NCBI GenBank assembly: GCA_035772785.1
Contig: JAOCPU010000039.1
Span: forward strand, 186,001 to 250,000
Origin: Phlebiopsis flavidoalba
Taxonomy: Eukaryota > Basidiomycota > Agaricomycetes > Polyporales > Phanerochaetaceae
Length of the DNA stretch: 64,000 nt
Reading direction: 5' to 3'
Shown: positions 11,314 to 23,198 of the stretch, in pieces
Position numbering within the stretch: position 1 is the stretch's first letter
Layout: every line of letters begins with the position of its first letter
Notes under the pieces: generated by a model
Told to the model about the DNA's origin: nothing
Seen by the model: the letters and a program-made list of their open reading frames with translations, nothing else
Database searches by the model: none
Translations under genes and position numbers: made by a program

Positions 11314-12870
11314 ATGGCCTCTAACCCCAACACCAACTCTCGCGCTGCTCTCCTGTCGGGTCTTCGCACAGGAGGGTGTTTCGCTCCGTTTCTGGGCCCG
11401 TGCCCCACACTGCTGCACCAGCCGGCACCTTCAACATCCCCCGCTATTCTCCGCCAATGCATAGCGGCGCTTTTCCTGAAGAAGAAGACGAGCTCGCTGA
11501 CATGGTTTCGCAAAACATGTACATCCACACAACAACGCCAACGCAAAACTTATATGCAGCAGCACCCTATGACCGCCGCTGTCGATGGTGCTAGCAACCG
11601 CTTTGCTCAACAGCAAGGCATGGGGATGTCCGTTGGAGGTTACATGGATCCTCAGGCTCAAATGCAGGCACTCCAGCTGCAGATGATGCAAATGGAGATT
11701 GCTCGGCTTCAGGTAAAGCTAGGTTTAATTTGCGTTTGTGACGAGATAGTAACCCGGATATGTATCTCAGGCCCAACAGTACCAGACCGAGTTGATTGCT
11801 CAGGCTCAACGCCAACAGCGTCAAGTTCCCCAGCGCCGGGCTACCTCTGGGTGTCGTCCCAACCTGCTACCGCTGGGTCCCACTGCTACTTCCTTCGATC
11901 TCCGTGCCAATGCAGCGAATGCTCAGGCTCGTCGCGTCAACCAGGCCGACCAGCTTTCGTGCCATGCTTGGTGTCGGGAACGACGAGCAGATGCCGATGA
12001 CAGCTGCCCTTGGCGGACGGTTTGGTGGTCGCATGCCGACCGGTCAGTTCGATGAGGACATGTCAGCGTACATGAAGACACCCTGCTACTCCCAAACTTC
12101 TCCAACACCATACCCTCTGGTGGCACTGCGCTTGGTCACGCCAACGGGATCAGTTCCCCGAACCCGTCCAAGTCTGATGCCGCGGTATCGTGGAGGCGGT
12201 TATCGTAGTGGCAACAACTCTGTCCTCAGCGGCAAACCGCTCCGTATCGTCCCCCCTGGTGAAGATCACGCCCCCTCCCCCTCATCGAGCGCACTTCCCC
12301 TGTTGAGCGCATCTCCCCGTCAGCAGCCCTGCTAGGACGCGTCCCCCTGCTCTGCAGTTCACTCCGGCGACGTCCCAGCCTATTAACGCCGTCGCAGTTG
12401 ACACTGATGGCGCTGATGGAGATGACAACTCTTCCGTGTCATCCAAGTCAGGTTCGGCCCCTAGCACCCCACGCACGTCGTCGTCTCTTGGAGACGTGCC
12501 CCCGTTGTCTCCCCGCGAGGAAGCGTCAAAGAAGCTCTACGAGGGTCTCGGTCTCGGCAAAGGTCCCGCCATCGCGGTCTCGGTGGTCTCCGGTTGCGCC
12601 ACCTTCTGTGCAGCGTCTCGTTGCACTTCCACCCGTGCGCCAGCCCATCGGCCCGCCCTCGAACAACGACGAGCTCATTCCCAAGAATTTCGCCACCCGC
12701 AGCAGGTTCCGTCGGGCCATCGGTGCCCTTGGTGCCCTTCTCGATGCTCGCGAGAGGCGTGAAATCGAGGCGTTCTGCATCGCGCGTTACGAACAGTGCT
12801 CCAGTTTGTCCGCGGCATGACTCAACCTCCATCTCTCGACACAGTCTTGTATATTAGCAGCCGACAATGA
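11314..12870 (+). CDS. Conserved basidiomycete protein of unknown function
   Basis: I know this as a type of protein seen in mushroom-forming fungi but not its function. It begins MASNPNTNSRAALLSGLRTGG, goes through a Pro/Ser region (SGPVPHTAAPAGTFNIPRY), then a Met/Gln-rich coiled-coil stretch (PQAQMQALQLQMMQMEIARLQ, and after an intron near 11713-11770 AQQYQTELIAQAQRQQRQ). The central part is low complexity (Ser, Pro, Thr). Near the end are SPREEASKKLYEGLGLGKG, QPIGPPSNNDELIPKNFATR and an Arg/Glu helix (ALLDARERREIEA). It probably ends TVLQFVRGMTQPPSLDTVLY before a stop at 12870. Several frame slips (11360, 11850-12200) interrupt the frame. Disorder and Gln-rich coils suggest a scaffold or regulatory role, but that is inference. 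Confidence 0.65.
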
Positions 12871-13462
12871 CGCTTGTGTGTCTATCAACGCTCATCTCGT
12901 CTTCAATCACCGGAGATCCTCTCCCCTCTTTCCTTTATCAATTAATTATTGACGAGCGCATCTCTGACCCGGACACTTGATGCTTCCTACATCGGAGCGG
13001 TCGCCGTCTCTTCCTCTCCTTCACTTTCTCAAATTATGCGTTTCTCCCCAACATTCTCCCCATCTCTCTTTTTGCGCCGGCACTCGTGTCGACTCGGGCT
13101 CCGTAGCTGCATTCTGGTGTTTCGTGCGTTTGTGAACTGGTTTTCGATGATGGGAAAGGAGAGTCGTCGGTGTTGGCGATCTGTCAGGGATCTGCGCAGG
13201 GAAAGCAGTGCTTCCCCAGGTCGAGCACACCCGTTTTTTCTGGTTGACACTACTCGCAGTAGGTGGAATGGACCCCCTCAATATTGTAGATGCAACCAAA
13301 GGATTGTCATGTTGCGTAAACTCCCTGTACACTCACCAACCCAATGAAATAACCGCCCCTTTCGGAATTCTCGGAACGTGTACCCTTGAGTGCACACCTC
13401 GCGCAAAGGCGTCGTTTATCGATACAAAGAGGGTATTATCTGGCGATACAAAGGAGTATGAT
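12871..13462. other. Convergent intergenic region
   Basis: This lies between the stop codons of two convergent genes and should hold both 3' untranslated regions. A frame at 12949-13347 (+) is open but is Ser/Arg-rich and has no domain, so I take it as chance. Nothing else is recognised. Confidence 0.45.
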
Positions 13463-15321
13463 TTATTTACACCTTTGTTCCACGATGGCCTTGCCATGTT
13501 CCTGGCAACATTGCGGGTGAGAGAAACGGAGGGTCGTCGGCAGAACACCAAGGAAAACGGAAACAGGCGTACCTCCCACTACTTCTTTGCTGATCCACAA
13601 CTGGTGGAACGTGCCGAGACTGGCGAGGGACACTGGCTCCCATCCACCCGCCGTACTTGCGTTCGACTGGGTTGCCTGGGGCGTGGATCTTGACCTGTAG
13701 CGGTGCGGTCAGCGTACAGGACGCGTGTGAGGGACGTGCTAGTGTTCTTACATGGCTGACGTTCCGCTGCAGCTCTGCGCTCAGTCGGTCCGCGAAGCCT
13801 GCGAGCATGCTTCCGCCCCCGGTGAGGACGAGTTGTTGGTCAGGAGGACTTGACGCAGATCGGGGTCGCACGCGGTCAGGGCAGAGGAAATCAGTGCAGG
13901 AATAGTCTTGGGTAGGTTGGGATTCGAGGCCTGGGCAGGTTGTCAGGGAAGGCATACGCATGTGTAAAAACATATCATCACGCACAGCGAGTTGTGGCGA
14001 GTGCGTGAAATACATCTCGCCGACCCCCCGAGAAACGCTCCGGCCACCAAAGTAGTAGTTGTAAACCGGTTGGGAACTCGTAGTGTCTCACGCCTCGTTG
14101 AGCGGCCCGCCCTGTAATCATAAAACGATTCAATGGAATATGTAATAGAAAAATGTGTGTGAACGAAGGCGTACTGATCGTTCCAACCTTGATCGAGCAC
14201 GCCGGCGACGCTCTGCATCCACTCTTCAGTCTCTTTGGCCTCATACACGCGCGCCCACGACGTCACCGTCTGTCACTCCTCCTACACGGTCTTCGCGAAG
14301 CGTAAAGCAAGCGAGGTGGCTGTCCTGCATCTACTGGCTACAACGCGGTGAGTTGAATGCATATGCGCGAGTATGAGACCGATTGGAGTACCTGCTTGTT
14401 CGAAATCAGCTGATGCGGGATAAGTTTTGAATCCCCCTGGTCTGCTGTGTGATTGCGTGGTAAGGAGATATTTTGCATGTGCTTGGATCAGTGGTCGGTA
14501 GATTTGAGTGACAAAGACCTGTGTCCAGGCTATAGCAAGGTTCAAGCCAGGAAAGCACGAACAACTCATACCTTTTCGAAGCACAAACCCATCAACAACG
14601 GGTGTAACGCTTGCCACAAGAGTGTCCAACATCTATTACAAGAGCAGAACCTTTGCCTGCAGCAAACCTTATAGACGGTCAGACAATAGCTTCCTGATCA
14701 CTTGAAGACACTCACGCGTTCAGTACGCCGGTATTCGCGACGTAGAATGCAGGGACGTTGAACTCTTCTTCGAACATGATCTCGGCCATTCTCTCTCGGT
14801 TTTCCTGGGGTCTTCCACGCTGGTTCCGTCACAAGTACAGGGTGTTCTGACGGATCACAGCGCATGACATCCTTGAACGCGTGCGAGATGAGGGAGGGTA
14901 TGGGCGTGAAGTCGGAGACTAGGCGGGATGTATCTAATTAGGATAATTTAGTATATTGACAGGACATTCGACGTACTCTCGCTCTCCCCGTACAGGGTGT
15001 GCGACCTGCATGCCGGGCCTCCACACAGATGGTCCATTCTGACCGATGTACAGCTTCGTCTTCTTCTTCGGAGCCTCAGTACCTTCTGCCGCTTCACCCA
15101 TTGTTACATCTTCTCCTTCGTTTGCCTCCTCGGTGTAGCCATAACACGTCGGGATGACAGCCTTAGGGGTGTCATCTCCAGCATACCCCGCAACGGTATG
15201 GTGGAAGTGCCAATATCCAGCACTAGCGCAGACACTTCGTCTAAACACGACGTTAACGTCCTGGACAGTATGACTATCAATTATGTTCATATCAATGCAT
15301 ACCTCCGCCGTAGTTGACCAT
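13463..15321 (-). CDS. ARP4: Actin-related protein Arp4 (BAF53/INO80-NuA4 subunit)
   Basis: This nuclear actin-related protein is shared by the NuA4 histone acetyltransferase and the INO80 and SWR1 remodellers. The start MVNYGG at 15321 is the common Arp4 N-terminus. Next come AGYAGDDTPKAVIPT, the Arp4-specific acidic insert (EANEGEDVTMGEAAEGTEAP, KKKTKLYIG), QNGPSVWRPGMQVAHPV, then HAFKDVMRCDPSEHPVLV, MAEIMFEEEFNVPAFYVANT and ASVTPVVDGFVLRKG. The C-terminal half shows QLVLTGGGSMLAGFADRLSA, LQVKIHAPGNPVERKYGGWM and GTFHQLWISKE. A last short exon EHGKAIVEQRCK ends at 13463. The Lys-Ile-His-Ala-Pro-Gly segment separates it from actin itself. Introns are short. It is divergent from ERB1. Confidence 0.92.
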
Positions 15322-15496
15322 GTTGTGATAATGAAGGAATGAGACTGGCTCGAAAGTGAACGGACGCGTTGAAACCTGGATTTTCCCGATCAGATCTGGC
15401 GTTCCCGCACGAGAAATTTCGTAGGCGCCCACATTTCCTCTACACCGTTCTTTCGTTTAGCCTCTAGCCTCCCCTTGAATCTCCTAGGCCCACAAA
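15322..15496. promoter_or_regulatory. Shared divergent promoter, ARP4 / ERB1
   Basis: The two start codons lie 175 bases apart and face away from each other. A chromatin/transcription gene and a ribosome-biogenesis gene therefore share one short control region. No consensus box is obvious by eye. Co-regulation is inferred from spacing only. Confidence 0.55.
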
Positions 15497-18227
15497 ATGG
15501 CGAACGCGGACGCGAAAAGGTCGAAGAAACGGCGCGCGAGCGCGCAAGAGACGACGAGGAGGTGAAGCCCGTGTGAGAGCGCGTTTGCGCAGGACGTAGG
15601 GCTCGAGATGCAAAGTGAGGATGAGGGAGGAGATGTGGAAGAAGCTGTGGAGAGTCGGACGGAGTCGGACGACGGAGAAGTGGACGAATTCCCAGAGAAT
15701 TGACACTCGGAGTGACAGTGAAGGGGAAGACGCAGACTCCGAGGGAGCTCGATGAGGATGAAGGGGACGAAGACGCAGAAGAAGATGAGGAGGACGAGGA
15801 AGAAGAGGACGAAAGCGAGGACGAATATTCAGATGACAGCCTGCATATATTCCCAAAATCAAAGACCGTTGTCTCTGACATTACTGGTCAGCCCAAAAAG
15901 GTCTATCCCGACATAGAGCCAGATTATGATTCGGATTCGTCAACCGAGGACGTACGTCTTAATACTACTTCATATCTATGTACACCTAATGTACGGTGTT
16001 TATTAGGCCCCCAACCGTTGTTGGCAACATTCCTATGCACTGGTATGACGATCTGCCGCATGTAGGCTACGATATTAACGGCAAGAAGGTCTTGCGCCCC
16101 GCACGAGGAGACGAACTAGACAAGTTCCTCCAGACTGTGGAGGACCCAAGTGCATGGTCGGTAACTCAGTTTTTTTTCTGTTTACTCTTGATGCTTACTT
16201 GGTTCCGACAGGACAAGCGCATTTGACACGACTAGGCCCAGATGGACAAGCCTCTCAGCTGCTGAGGAATTGGACCTCATCCGCAGGCTGCAGGAGAACG
16301 AAAACCCTGACTCTCAGTACAACCCCTACGAGGATACCGTCGAGTGGTTCACTGGGAAGGGCAAGGAGGAGATTATGCCGCTATCAGCTGCTCCTGAGCC
16401 TAAACGGCGTTGGGTACCCAGTAAATGGGAGAAGCAAAAGGTAAGACGAGACCGCATGCACCCTTAGTGAACTGAATTGTACTCAATTTGCGCATTAGGT
16501 TATGAAGATCGTTCGTGCCATTCGTGCGGGACGTATTGTGCCAAACAAGCCAAGACTTCGTCGGACAAGCCCAACTTGTATGCCATCTGGACGACCAGCC
16601 TTCTGACCAACCAGCTCCCCTTCCCGCTCCCAAAACCTCGCCTTCCCACCCACGCCGAATCATATAACCCTCCAGAGGAATATCTGCCCACAGAAGAGGA
16701 GCGTAAGCAGTGGGAGGAAACGGAGAAGGAAGATCGCGAGCGGGACTTTTTGCCACAAAAGTACTCTTCGCTGCGCCTCGTTCCGCGCGTACGACCAGTT
16801 CATCCAGCAGCGTTCCAACGTCAGCTGGATCTCTATCTTGCTCCTCGTGTGCAGCGGCCAAGCTCCAGATTGACCCAAATAGCCTGATACCAAAACTGCC
16901 TAGCCCAAGCAGCTTGAAACCGTTCCCGGTATACAAGTCGCTTTCGATGTCACGCATGAGAAGGGTCGCACACGGAGCATCAGCGTCAGCCCTGACGGCA
17001 AACTGGGCCGTGAGTGGTGATGAGAGCGGAGTTGTCAACATGTGGGAGGTCGTCGTCGGAAAGGTGGTCAAGAGCTGGAAGTTCAAGGGCAAGGTTGGCG
17101 CCGTTGAATGGTGCCCTCGCACGGACGTGTGCTTCTTTGGTGTTTGCTACGTAGGTGGATCGTCGCCTGCACTTTTACGTACTCTGCTGACCTTCCTTTG
17201 CAGCGAGGAGCAGCTGCACTTCATTATCCGCCGAACCTACCAGCCGCTATGCTTACGGCAACCCAGGCTCTGCTCGCACCGGCGAATCTTCCCCCCGGCG
17301 CCGTCCGCGCCCTCGCCCGTAAAAATGGCAGTCCGTATCTGCTGCGGCGTCGACGTCTGATTCCGCTATCCTCACCGTCAACCTCCCTCCCTCTTCTGGA
17401 CTGCCGAAGCAACTGGCTTGGCACCGCAGGGGCGATTATCTTGCTACAGTCGGTGGAGTCCCTGGCGTGAGACCGCTGGCGGGACAACTTTTCTTATCAG
17501 TGAACTTCCAGCGAGCGGCGAGGGCCAGGGTGGCGTTTGGATTCACCAACTCTCCCGGCGACACTCGCAAGCTCCATTTAAAAAGATCAAAGGTTCCGTG
17601 CAATTGGTCCTGTTCCACCCTACAAAGCCGCACTTCTTGTGGCGGTAAGTACCCTCGGTGTTGCTGCCTTGTGCTGCCTATTCATTTCGTCATCTCCCAG
17701 ACCCAGCGCTATGTGCGGATTTACAACCTTGCGGAGCAGAAGTTGCTCAAGACCCTGCAGCCGGGTATTAAGTGGATATCTTCCATGGACGTCCACCCGC
17801 TAGGCGACCATCTTATTGTCGGCGGTTATGACCGTAAACTGTGTTGGTTCGATCTGGAGCTGAGCGACAAGCCATACAAAATCCTTCGGTCCGTCATGCA
17901 TGTGGCTCTCTCGCTGGGCATCTGGTGACTCACACCTTCCTTTATTTATCTTTCAGATACCACAGCCGGGCGATTCGATCCCTGCACTTCCATCCGACAT
18001 ACCCATTATTCGCATCGTCGTCAGATGACGGCTCGATCCAAGTCTTCCATGCGAGGGTATATAACGATCTAATGACAGATCCCTTGATCGTGCCGCTCAA
18101 GATTCTTCGCGTCACCGGTCACCAGGTGAAGGAGGGTCTGGGCGTACTGCAGGTGAAATGGGTACCGCGACAACCATGGTTGGTGAGCGCAGGAGCAGAT
18201 GGGCATGTCGCCGTGTGGTGCAGCTAG
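15497..18227 (+). CDS. ERB1: Ribosome biogenesis protein Erb1/BOP1
   Basis: This nucleolar factor of the PeBoW (Nop7-Erb1-Ytm1) complex is needed for 27S rRNA processing and 60S subunit assembly. It starts [19 protein letters not shown], followed by a long acidic tract (15,700-15,860, runs of Asp/Glu). The BOP1 N-terminal domain follows: [109 protein letters not shown] and [17 protein letters not shown]40 repeats start near 16,950 ([17 protein letters not shown]) and run to [18 protein letters not shown] and the final [15 protein letters not shown] before the stop at 18227. There are introns at about 15953-16006, 16157-16211 and 17905-17955. Frame slips occur at about 15,565, 16,780 and 17,330-17,460. 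Confidence 0.93.
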
Positions 18228-18239
18228 GGACAATGGTGA

Positions 18240-19010
18240 TGTAGAGAGCTTCCCGAGAGCCGGCGGCGCAGCAATGGAAGCCGTTGGTTGATTATTCTAT
18301 CCCGTTTTCGTCCAAGTTTCAGGTCAATCGTGCTTCCTGTGCCCGTCAACGATAGACCCCCTTTATGGGCGCTATACTGCGGAGGAGCTCGCGTTGGCGG
18401 AAGGTTTGCTGTTCGCGGGGGAGCCGGCTGCTTCGGTCTCCACGGTGGTGACTCACCGTCTCACAGCGCCCGATGGGGAAGGTGAGCAAGTTCGACGAAT
18501 GCGTCACTCATTGTCTCCTTCCGCCCTTGGGACCTGGGCTGCCTCGTGTAACGGCGTCCTGGCGACGGCGGCAAAGCACGAAACAAGCAAAGGCGCTGCT
18601 GCTGCTAGGCGCGACTGATCCGTCATTTTGTACGTTATGCGACCGCGCTGAACTGTCCGCGCTGCGATGCCGATGTCGTACAAGGTTTTAGGTGCGCCGG
18701 CTAACAAGATCAAAAACGGCCTTCATTTTACTTACGCCGTCTCCCGAACGGCCTCGACAGTGACCCATTTGTTGTCAGGCGACGCGGCGAAGTCGCTGCG
18801 GGCCTTCGAAGCCCCCTGTCGTGCGCCGCCTGCGCGACGTCCGCGGACATGTGCTCGCCATCTCGGAGGACGCCCGACTGCCCGAAAGCAGCGGGCTCTG
18901 ACCTCGAGCCGCCGCCGCCCGTCGCTCCGCCGTCGGTGTGAAATGTGACGAGCGGTCGAAGACATATTATGGAAGCGAAGAAGCGACTGAGCGCGTCGTA
19001 CGGTTGCTGT
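18240..19010 (-). CDS. Possible unrecognised gene, minus strand
   Basis: This GC-rich stretch between ERB1 and the membrane-protein gene has coding-like character. On the minus strand the segment SPDNKWVTVEAVRETA ends at a good splice donor (GTAAGT, about 18737-18742), and MSDAFVELAHLPHRAL lies near 18,475-18,520. I could not join these into one protein or match a family. The plus strand also has an open frame (18394-18618), so the strand is uncertain. A small multi-exon gene or 5'/3' untranslated sequence are both possible. Confidence 0.25.
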
Positions 19011-19175
19011 TCCGGCCAAACACGTGTGGCGCGACGGCTATGTGGTCCTGGGCTGAGTTTTCGTATTTAACGGCAGCGCATCCGAGGCGGGACGCCTTTC
19101 ATCTCTTCGTCTTTCTCGTCTCCGCTAGGCCAACAGGTCATCTCCCCTCCTCTCCTTTGTACAAGTGTGAGCGAC

Positions 19176-20836
19176 ATGGTGCAGTGGGCGTTGCCTCGCG
19201 GAGATAGCAAACGAGGGCTGGTACGACCTCTATCGTTTCACGTCTCTTCTTGTGCACGCTGTCTAACATACACTCTGTCCAGCTATTTCACGAAGTTGAT
19301 TTTCTTCCACTGTCTTTTCGGTATCTATGTCTGTGGAAATTTTCCAAACATCTGGCTTTGAAAAGTGGTCCTTGATAACCCGCGCACGCAAATTCTCGTG
19401 GCCTTTGGTACGTGTATTCGAAAATCAGATGATACATTACAGCTAATTTAACAAACGTCTTACGTAGAGTAAAGCTCGTCTGATCTTAGTGTGGACTGCA
19501 GCCTGATACGGTTCAGTCATTTTCTTCCTGTGCAGATACTGCATGCTGTTTTTGCGCTTGTTGGCTTGATTATCGCTTTAAATGATGCCTCACCCGTAAG
19601 TTTTGCTGGCCCACTGCCTAGAGCCGCGCTGATGTCCACGTTTTATAGCTCAATTGTAATGCCCTATATACCTTCAACTCCGTAAGCGTCATTTATGACA
19701 TCTGTGTGCGCCAGATGATGGAAATCATAGGTGACAGGAAACTTGGCTATACTTTGTGCTTCCGCTTCCCTAATGTTCCGGACGTGAGTGCTGCTTCATC
19801 CGTCGCTATTCCTGGCTGGACCGATTTTCCCCAGCGCTGCTCTCTGGAATAACGGAGCGACCCATCATTATAGCTCTGGTCGTTCTCGCTCTGGCGCACT
19901 GGGCCATCCTATGGGGCGTTGGAATGTTCATCATCGAAACCCGTCTATTCTCCCGAGGCAAAGGGATGTGTCATTGTCAGCACCCAATCACGTTTTCTTG
20001 AACATCAGCTTCTTCATGAGTATGTCATTTGATCCAACACATGTCAAAACTAACACTGGCCCACAGCTATGCTATGGGCGTGGACTTGATCGTTCTTCTG
20101 TTGACGATTGTGGCGCTAGCCAAACAGAAACTTCACTCGCAGCTTTGGAAATTACTCTTTCAAGACGGCCTCATTTATTTCTGCATCACTTTCCTTTGCA
20201 ACGCCGTCCCTGCTATCTTGAATGTGCTCAACCTTAATCGTAAGTGCAGCACTATCTACGGCTCTGAGCATTTCTTAACATCGGGGGTTTTTCTTTGCAG
20301 CTCTAATGAATGTGTGAGTATCTGTTCATTATTTTGCACGTCTTCATTCTCTTACGCGATCGTGTTTATGTAGAATTGCAACGGTACGATTTCCTACCTA
20401 ACCTATTCTAATGATGGTCCATGCTGAATGATTTCTAGATCCACAGCCGCCACGATATCGTAAGTACTATTTACCTTGGCCGTCGGCATCGTTCATTGAC
20501 CGTGGTTGACAGCACGATTGCTGCATGCATTGTCGACTCGTAATGCGGCTGCAAAACCACGCAAATAAACGGGACGTATACGTCCACACCGCGGCGATCT
20601 TGTCAAATCATTCATCCCAGGTTGCCGGCTGCCCCAGGCGGTATCCTAACCGACCGCCAGAGATCCATGTTACGACGGACCGGGTGACTATCGAGGACTT
20701 CCCGTATCGTACCCTCACCCCCATCCTCTACAACTGTGTCGCTGACATGTACAGGGCTATTCCTCCCAGAGCCAAGACGTCGAGGAACTCCAAGTTTGAG
20801 TTTGACCTGGAGAGCGAAGCAGGGTACGAAAAGTAA
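19176..20836 (+). CDS. Multi-span membrane protein, Agaricomycete type
   Basis: This is a polytopic membrane protein of a type common in mushroom-forming fungi, probably with about seven spans. It starts MVQWALPRGDSKRGL, an intron follows, then LFHEVDFLPLSFRYLCLWKF. The middle exons are hydrophobic but broken by frame slips (19,480-19,950). The best part is 20,010-20,240: YAMGVDLIVLLLTIVALAKQ, WKLLFQDGLIYFCITFLCNA and VPAILNVLNL. After several very short exons (IATVP-like and HDI... pieces, 20,300-20,520) the tail reads RLQNHANKRDVYVHT and ends FEFDLESEAGYEK. No transporter or receptor signature is visible, and a role in signalling is only a guess. The first in-frame ATG after the leader is used. 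Confidence 0.55.
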
Positions 20837-22194
20837 ACAGAGGCAGACATACGCAACTCAGCGTTGCCCTCGCACAAGTGTATGTTGACGGGATCATTGA
20901 GCGTACAGCAGACCTACATTAGCTCTTGCATTAATTGCTTGACTGTCTTTCTTGCACACACGATTTCTCACAGTAGCACACCGCAGGCTGGTAAACTGAC
21001 ATGATACATAGCAGACGAACTTGAGTCCAGATCGTAGAACTCTTTTCACTCCATTTGCACTGAAATTGACATACGCTGAGACAATACGGCGGAAAGTCAA
21101 TCGAGGTGTGAACATACGGAGACAGCAGGGACCAAAAAGGGAAAGACTATATATACGCTTGTCGAGGAGATTATACTCCTTGCGGTGCGAGCGACCAGTC
21201 TTTGCGCTTCGCAGGGGGAGACCCTGTCTGATTCATTCCCCTTCGACCGTGGACGAACGGGCAAGCCCTTTGCCTTCTCTCACTCGCACTCTATCTCGAA
21301 ATGCGGGGGGACCGCTGGAGTGTTCAGCGATATCCAAGCTTTGACGAGTCTGCGAGAAGCTGAGCACAGCCACCAGAACTCTCTACCTCCATTTCCCGTC
21401 TCCTAAAGATGATTCGCGACAGAGCATCGTTAAGCTTGGGTACTGGGTACACAGAATACAAGCAAGGCGTGACAAAACCTTACACGGAGCTTGGACTATT
21501 GCGGGGCTCGTTCCTGGAGGGGCAAATTGGTGAAGCTATCTACGTGATCTATGAGGGCGTAGAGCTATAGAGTCAAAACAAGAAAAAGGGAATATAGATC
21601 AAAACTAGTCTAGTTCATGCACTAATCCATACCGCTTAGGCTTCAAGGCCACACAGACCCAGTGTGAGAGCAGTTCCTCGCAATCCTTTCCAGACGTCCG
21701 GTGTAATCTTCATTGTGTGGTGCGACCAACTATGCCCAGGTAGAAACAGCAAGTGTGTCAGACAGGAAGAACCTACCACATATCCTGTACATGAGATTTC
21801 CTATCACTCCTACCTGCGTATGGCATGCGATCGCCATCCTCACCCACGGAAACACGTCTGCCCCTATTGCACGATCGTGCGACGCTGAATGAGCTTGCCG
21901 GTTTTCTCGTCGTATGACAAGCCGGTTTAAGAAGGGCTGCCTCCACGGCGGCCGTAGAGCACCTTACAGCCCGCTTCTATTATGCCTGACGGAACGACCG
22001 CTTGACCTTTGGAGTGCGAGTTGACTTTTCCATGATTTATTTGAGTGGTTGAGTCGCGCTCAGATGAGGCACGTTCAATCATGAACTCGGGGTTGGCTTT
22101 TTTTTAGGGGGGGCGTGCACATAGAGACTATACCACATAATGAGGTCTGGCGGAACCGAATTGAGATGCGAGCAGCACACGTGGTAGCGATCAG
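20837..22194. other. Intergenic, no gene recognised
   Basis: About 1.36 kb with only short frames in all six directions. There is a T/G homopolymer stretch at 22,097-22,115 (TTTTTTTTAGGGGGGGCG). It probably holds the 3' regions of the membrane-protein gene and of the convergent hydrolase gene. I see no repeat family or RNA gene. Confidence 0.45.
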
Positions 22195-23198
22195 TCACAG
22201 TCCGCTGACAATTTTGAAGTTGTCTAGTTGGGTGGAGATTTCCGACAGCGTTATTGATTCGCTCAATACTAATACATGTTCTTCATGCCCCCAAGTCGTT
22301 CCATTCCACGCTTCTTCACCCAAGCACGCAAATAGTATTAAAGTTGACTGTTCGACGGTGCCATTTCTAGTCTGATCAAACACGAGCGACCGCACCTCCT
22401 CCAACGCCGATTCGCGTCGAAACATATCCTCGCGCCTCCTTCAGGGTAACGCCCAGCTCGAAGGGGACCTTTGCGACTACCATCGAGGGAGGTAGACGTG
22501 ATCGTTCTTCGTCGATTTAACGAGGGAGCAGATGTAATGACCGTCGACCTCGTCGGTCCGGACACGACGCTCCGGCGGGGCGGTGTCCCCCTTGAGAGCG
22601 GCGGCAGTAGTGAACCGGGGGTTCTTTGGAACTGTAGCTCTTCGGAAGACCCCCTCCAAGAGAACTACGTGGCTCGTTCCTCTGGAGCCAGCGGGAATAC
22701 CCTCTCCAGCAATTTGTCCATCGTCGAGCCTTTCTCTGAGTCACCGGATAAAATGACGCTGGTATCATGAGAGGCAAGTAGGGCTATTACGGATGTACTC
22801 GAAACTAGCTAGGCCCTTTCGAGACAGCGTGCAGGAGACCGAACAGACCACAAGGCGTTGTGGGATTGTATCTGCTTCCACCAAATAAACAATTGGCTCG
22901 CCTCGTCTCCCCCCTGCCGTTGTACACTTCTCATTTTAGCCTCGATCTCTGCTTTCCTCGCCTTATAATCGACGCTCCCGGGACACACCATGACCAACCG
23001 CGCTAACGCGGGTCGAGGGGTCCACGCGCGAGAAACCTCTGAGTCATCTATGGACAATACATCCACAAACTCAAGGGAGGGGAAATGCCTAGGCCATGCA
23101 GGACCTCGTGTGAAGACCTCTGGGTTTGATTCCAGAGGAAAGAAGGTCTGTCTGTAGTGCTGGCCCTCTCTGAAGGTGGGGTACATAGTAGGGGGCAT
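22195..23198 (-). CDS. YUH1: Ubiquitin C-terminal hydrolase, UCH family (YUH1/UCHL3-like)
   Basis: This cysteine protease of peptidase family C12 removes small adducts from the ubiquitin C-terminus in the cytosol. The start region gives FFPLESNPEVF and FPSLEFVDVLSIDD, the standard UCH beginning. It is followed by RPALA...LVMVCP and KARKAEIEAKM. The active-site region reads FIWWKQ, then, after a one-base slip, NACGLFGLLHAVSKG, which holds the catalytic Cys. Next come GSTMDKLLERVFPLAPEERA, AALKGDTAPPERR and VDGHYIC with the catalytic His (codon at 22537-22539), then NDHVYL and DGSRKGP carrying the catalytic Asp. The tail MFRRESALEEVRSLVFDQ fits the last helix. It is hard to see because several one-base slips split it. 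The stop used here is the last one in frame and may be too far. Confidence 0.8.
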
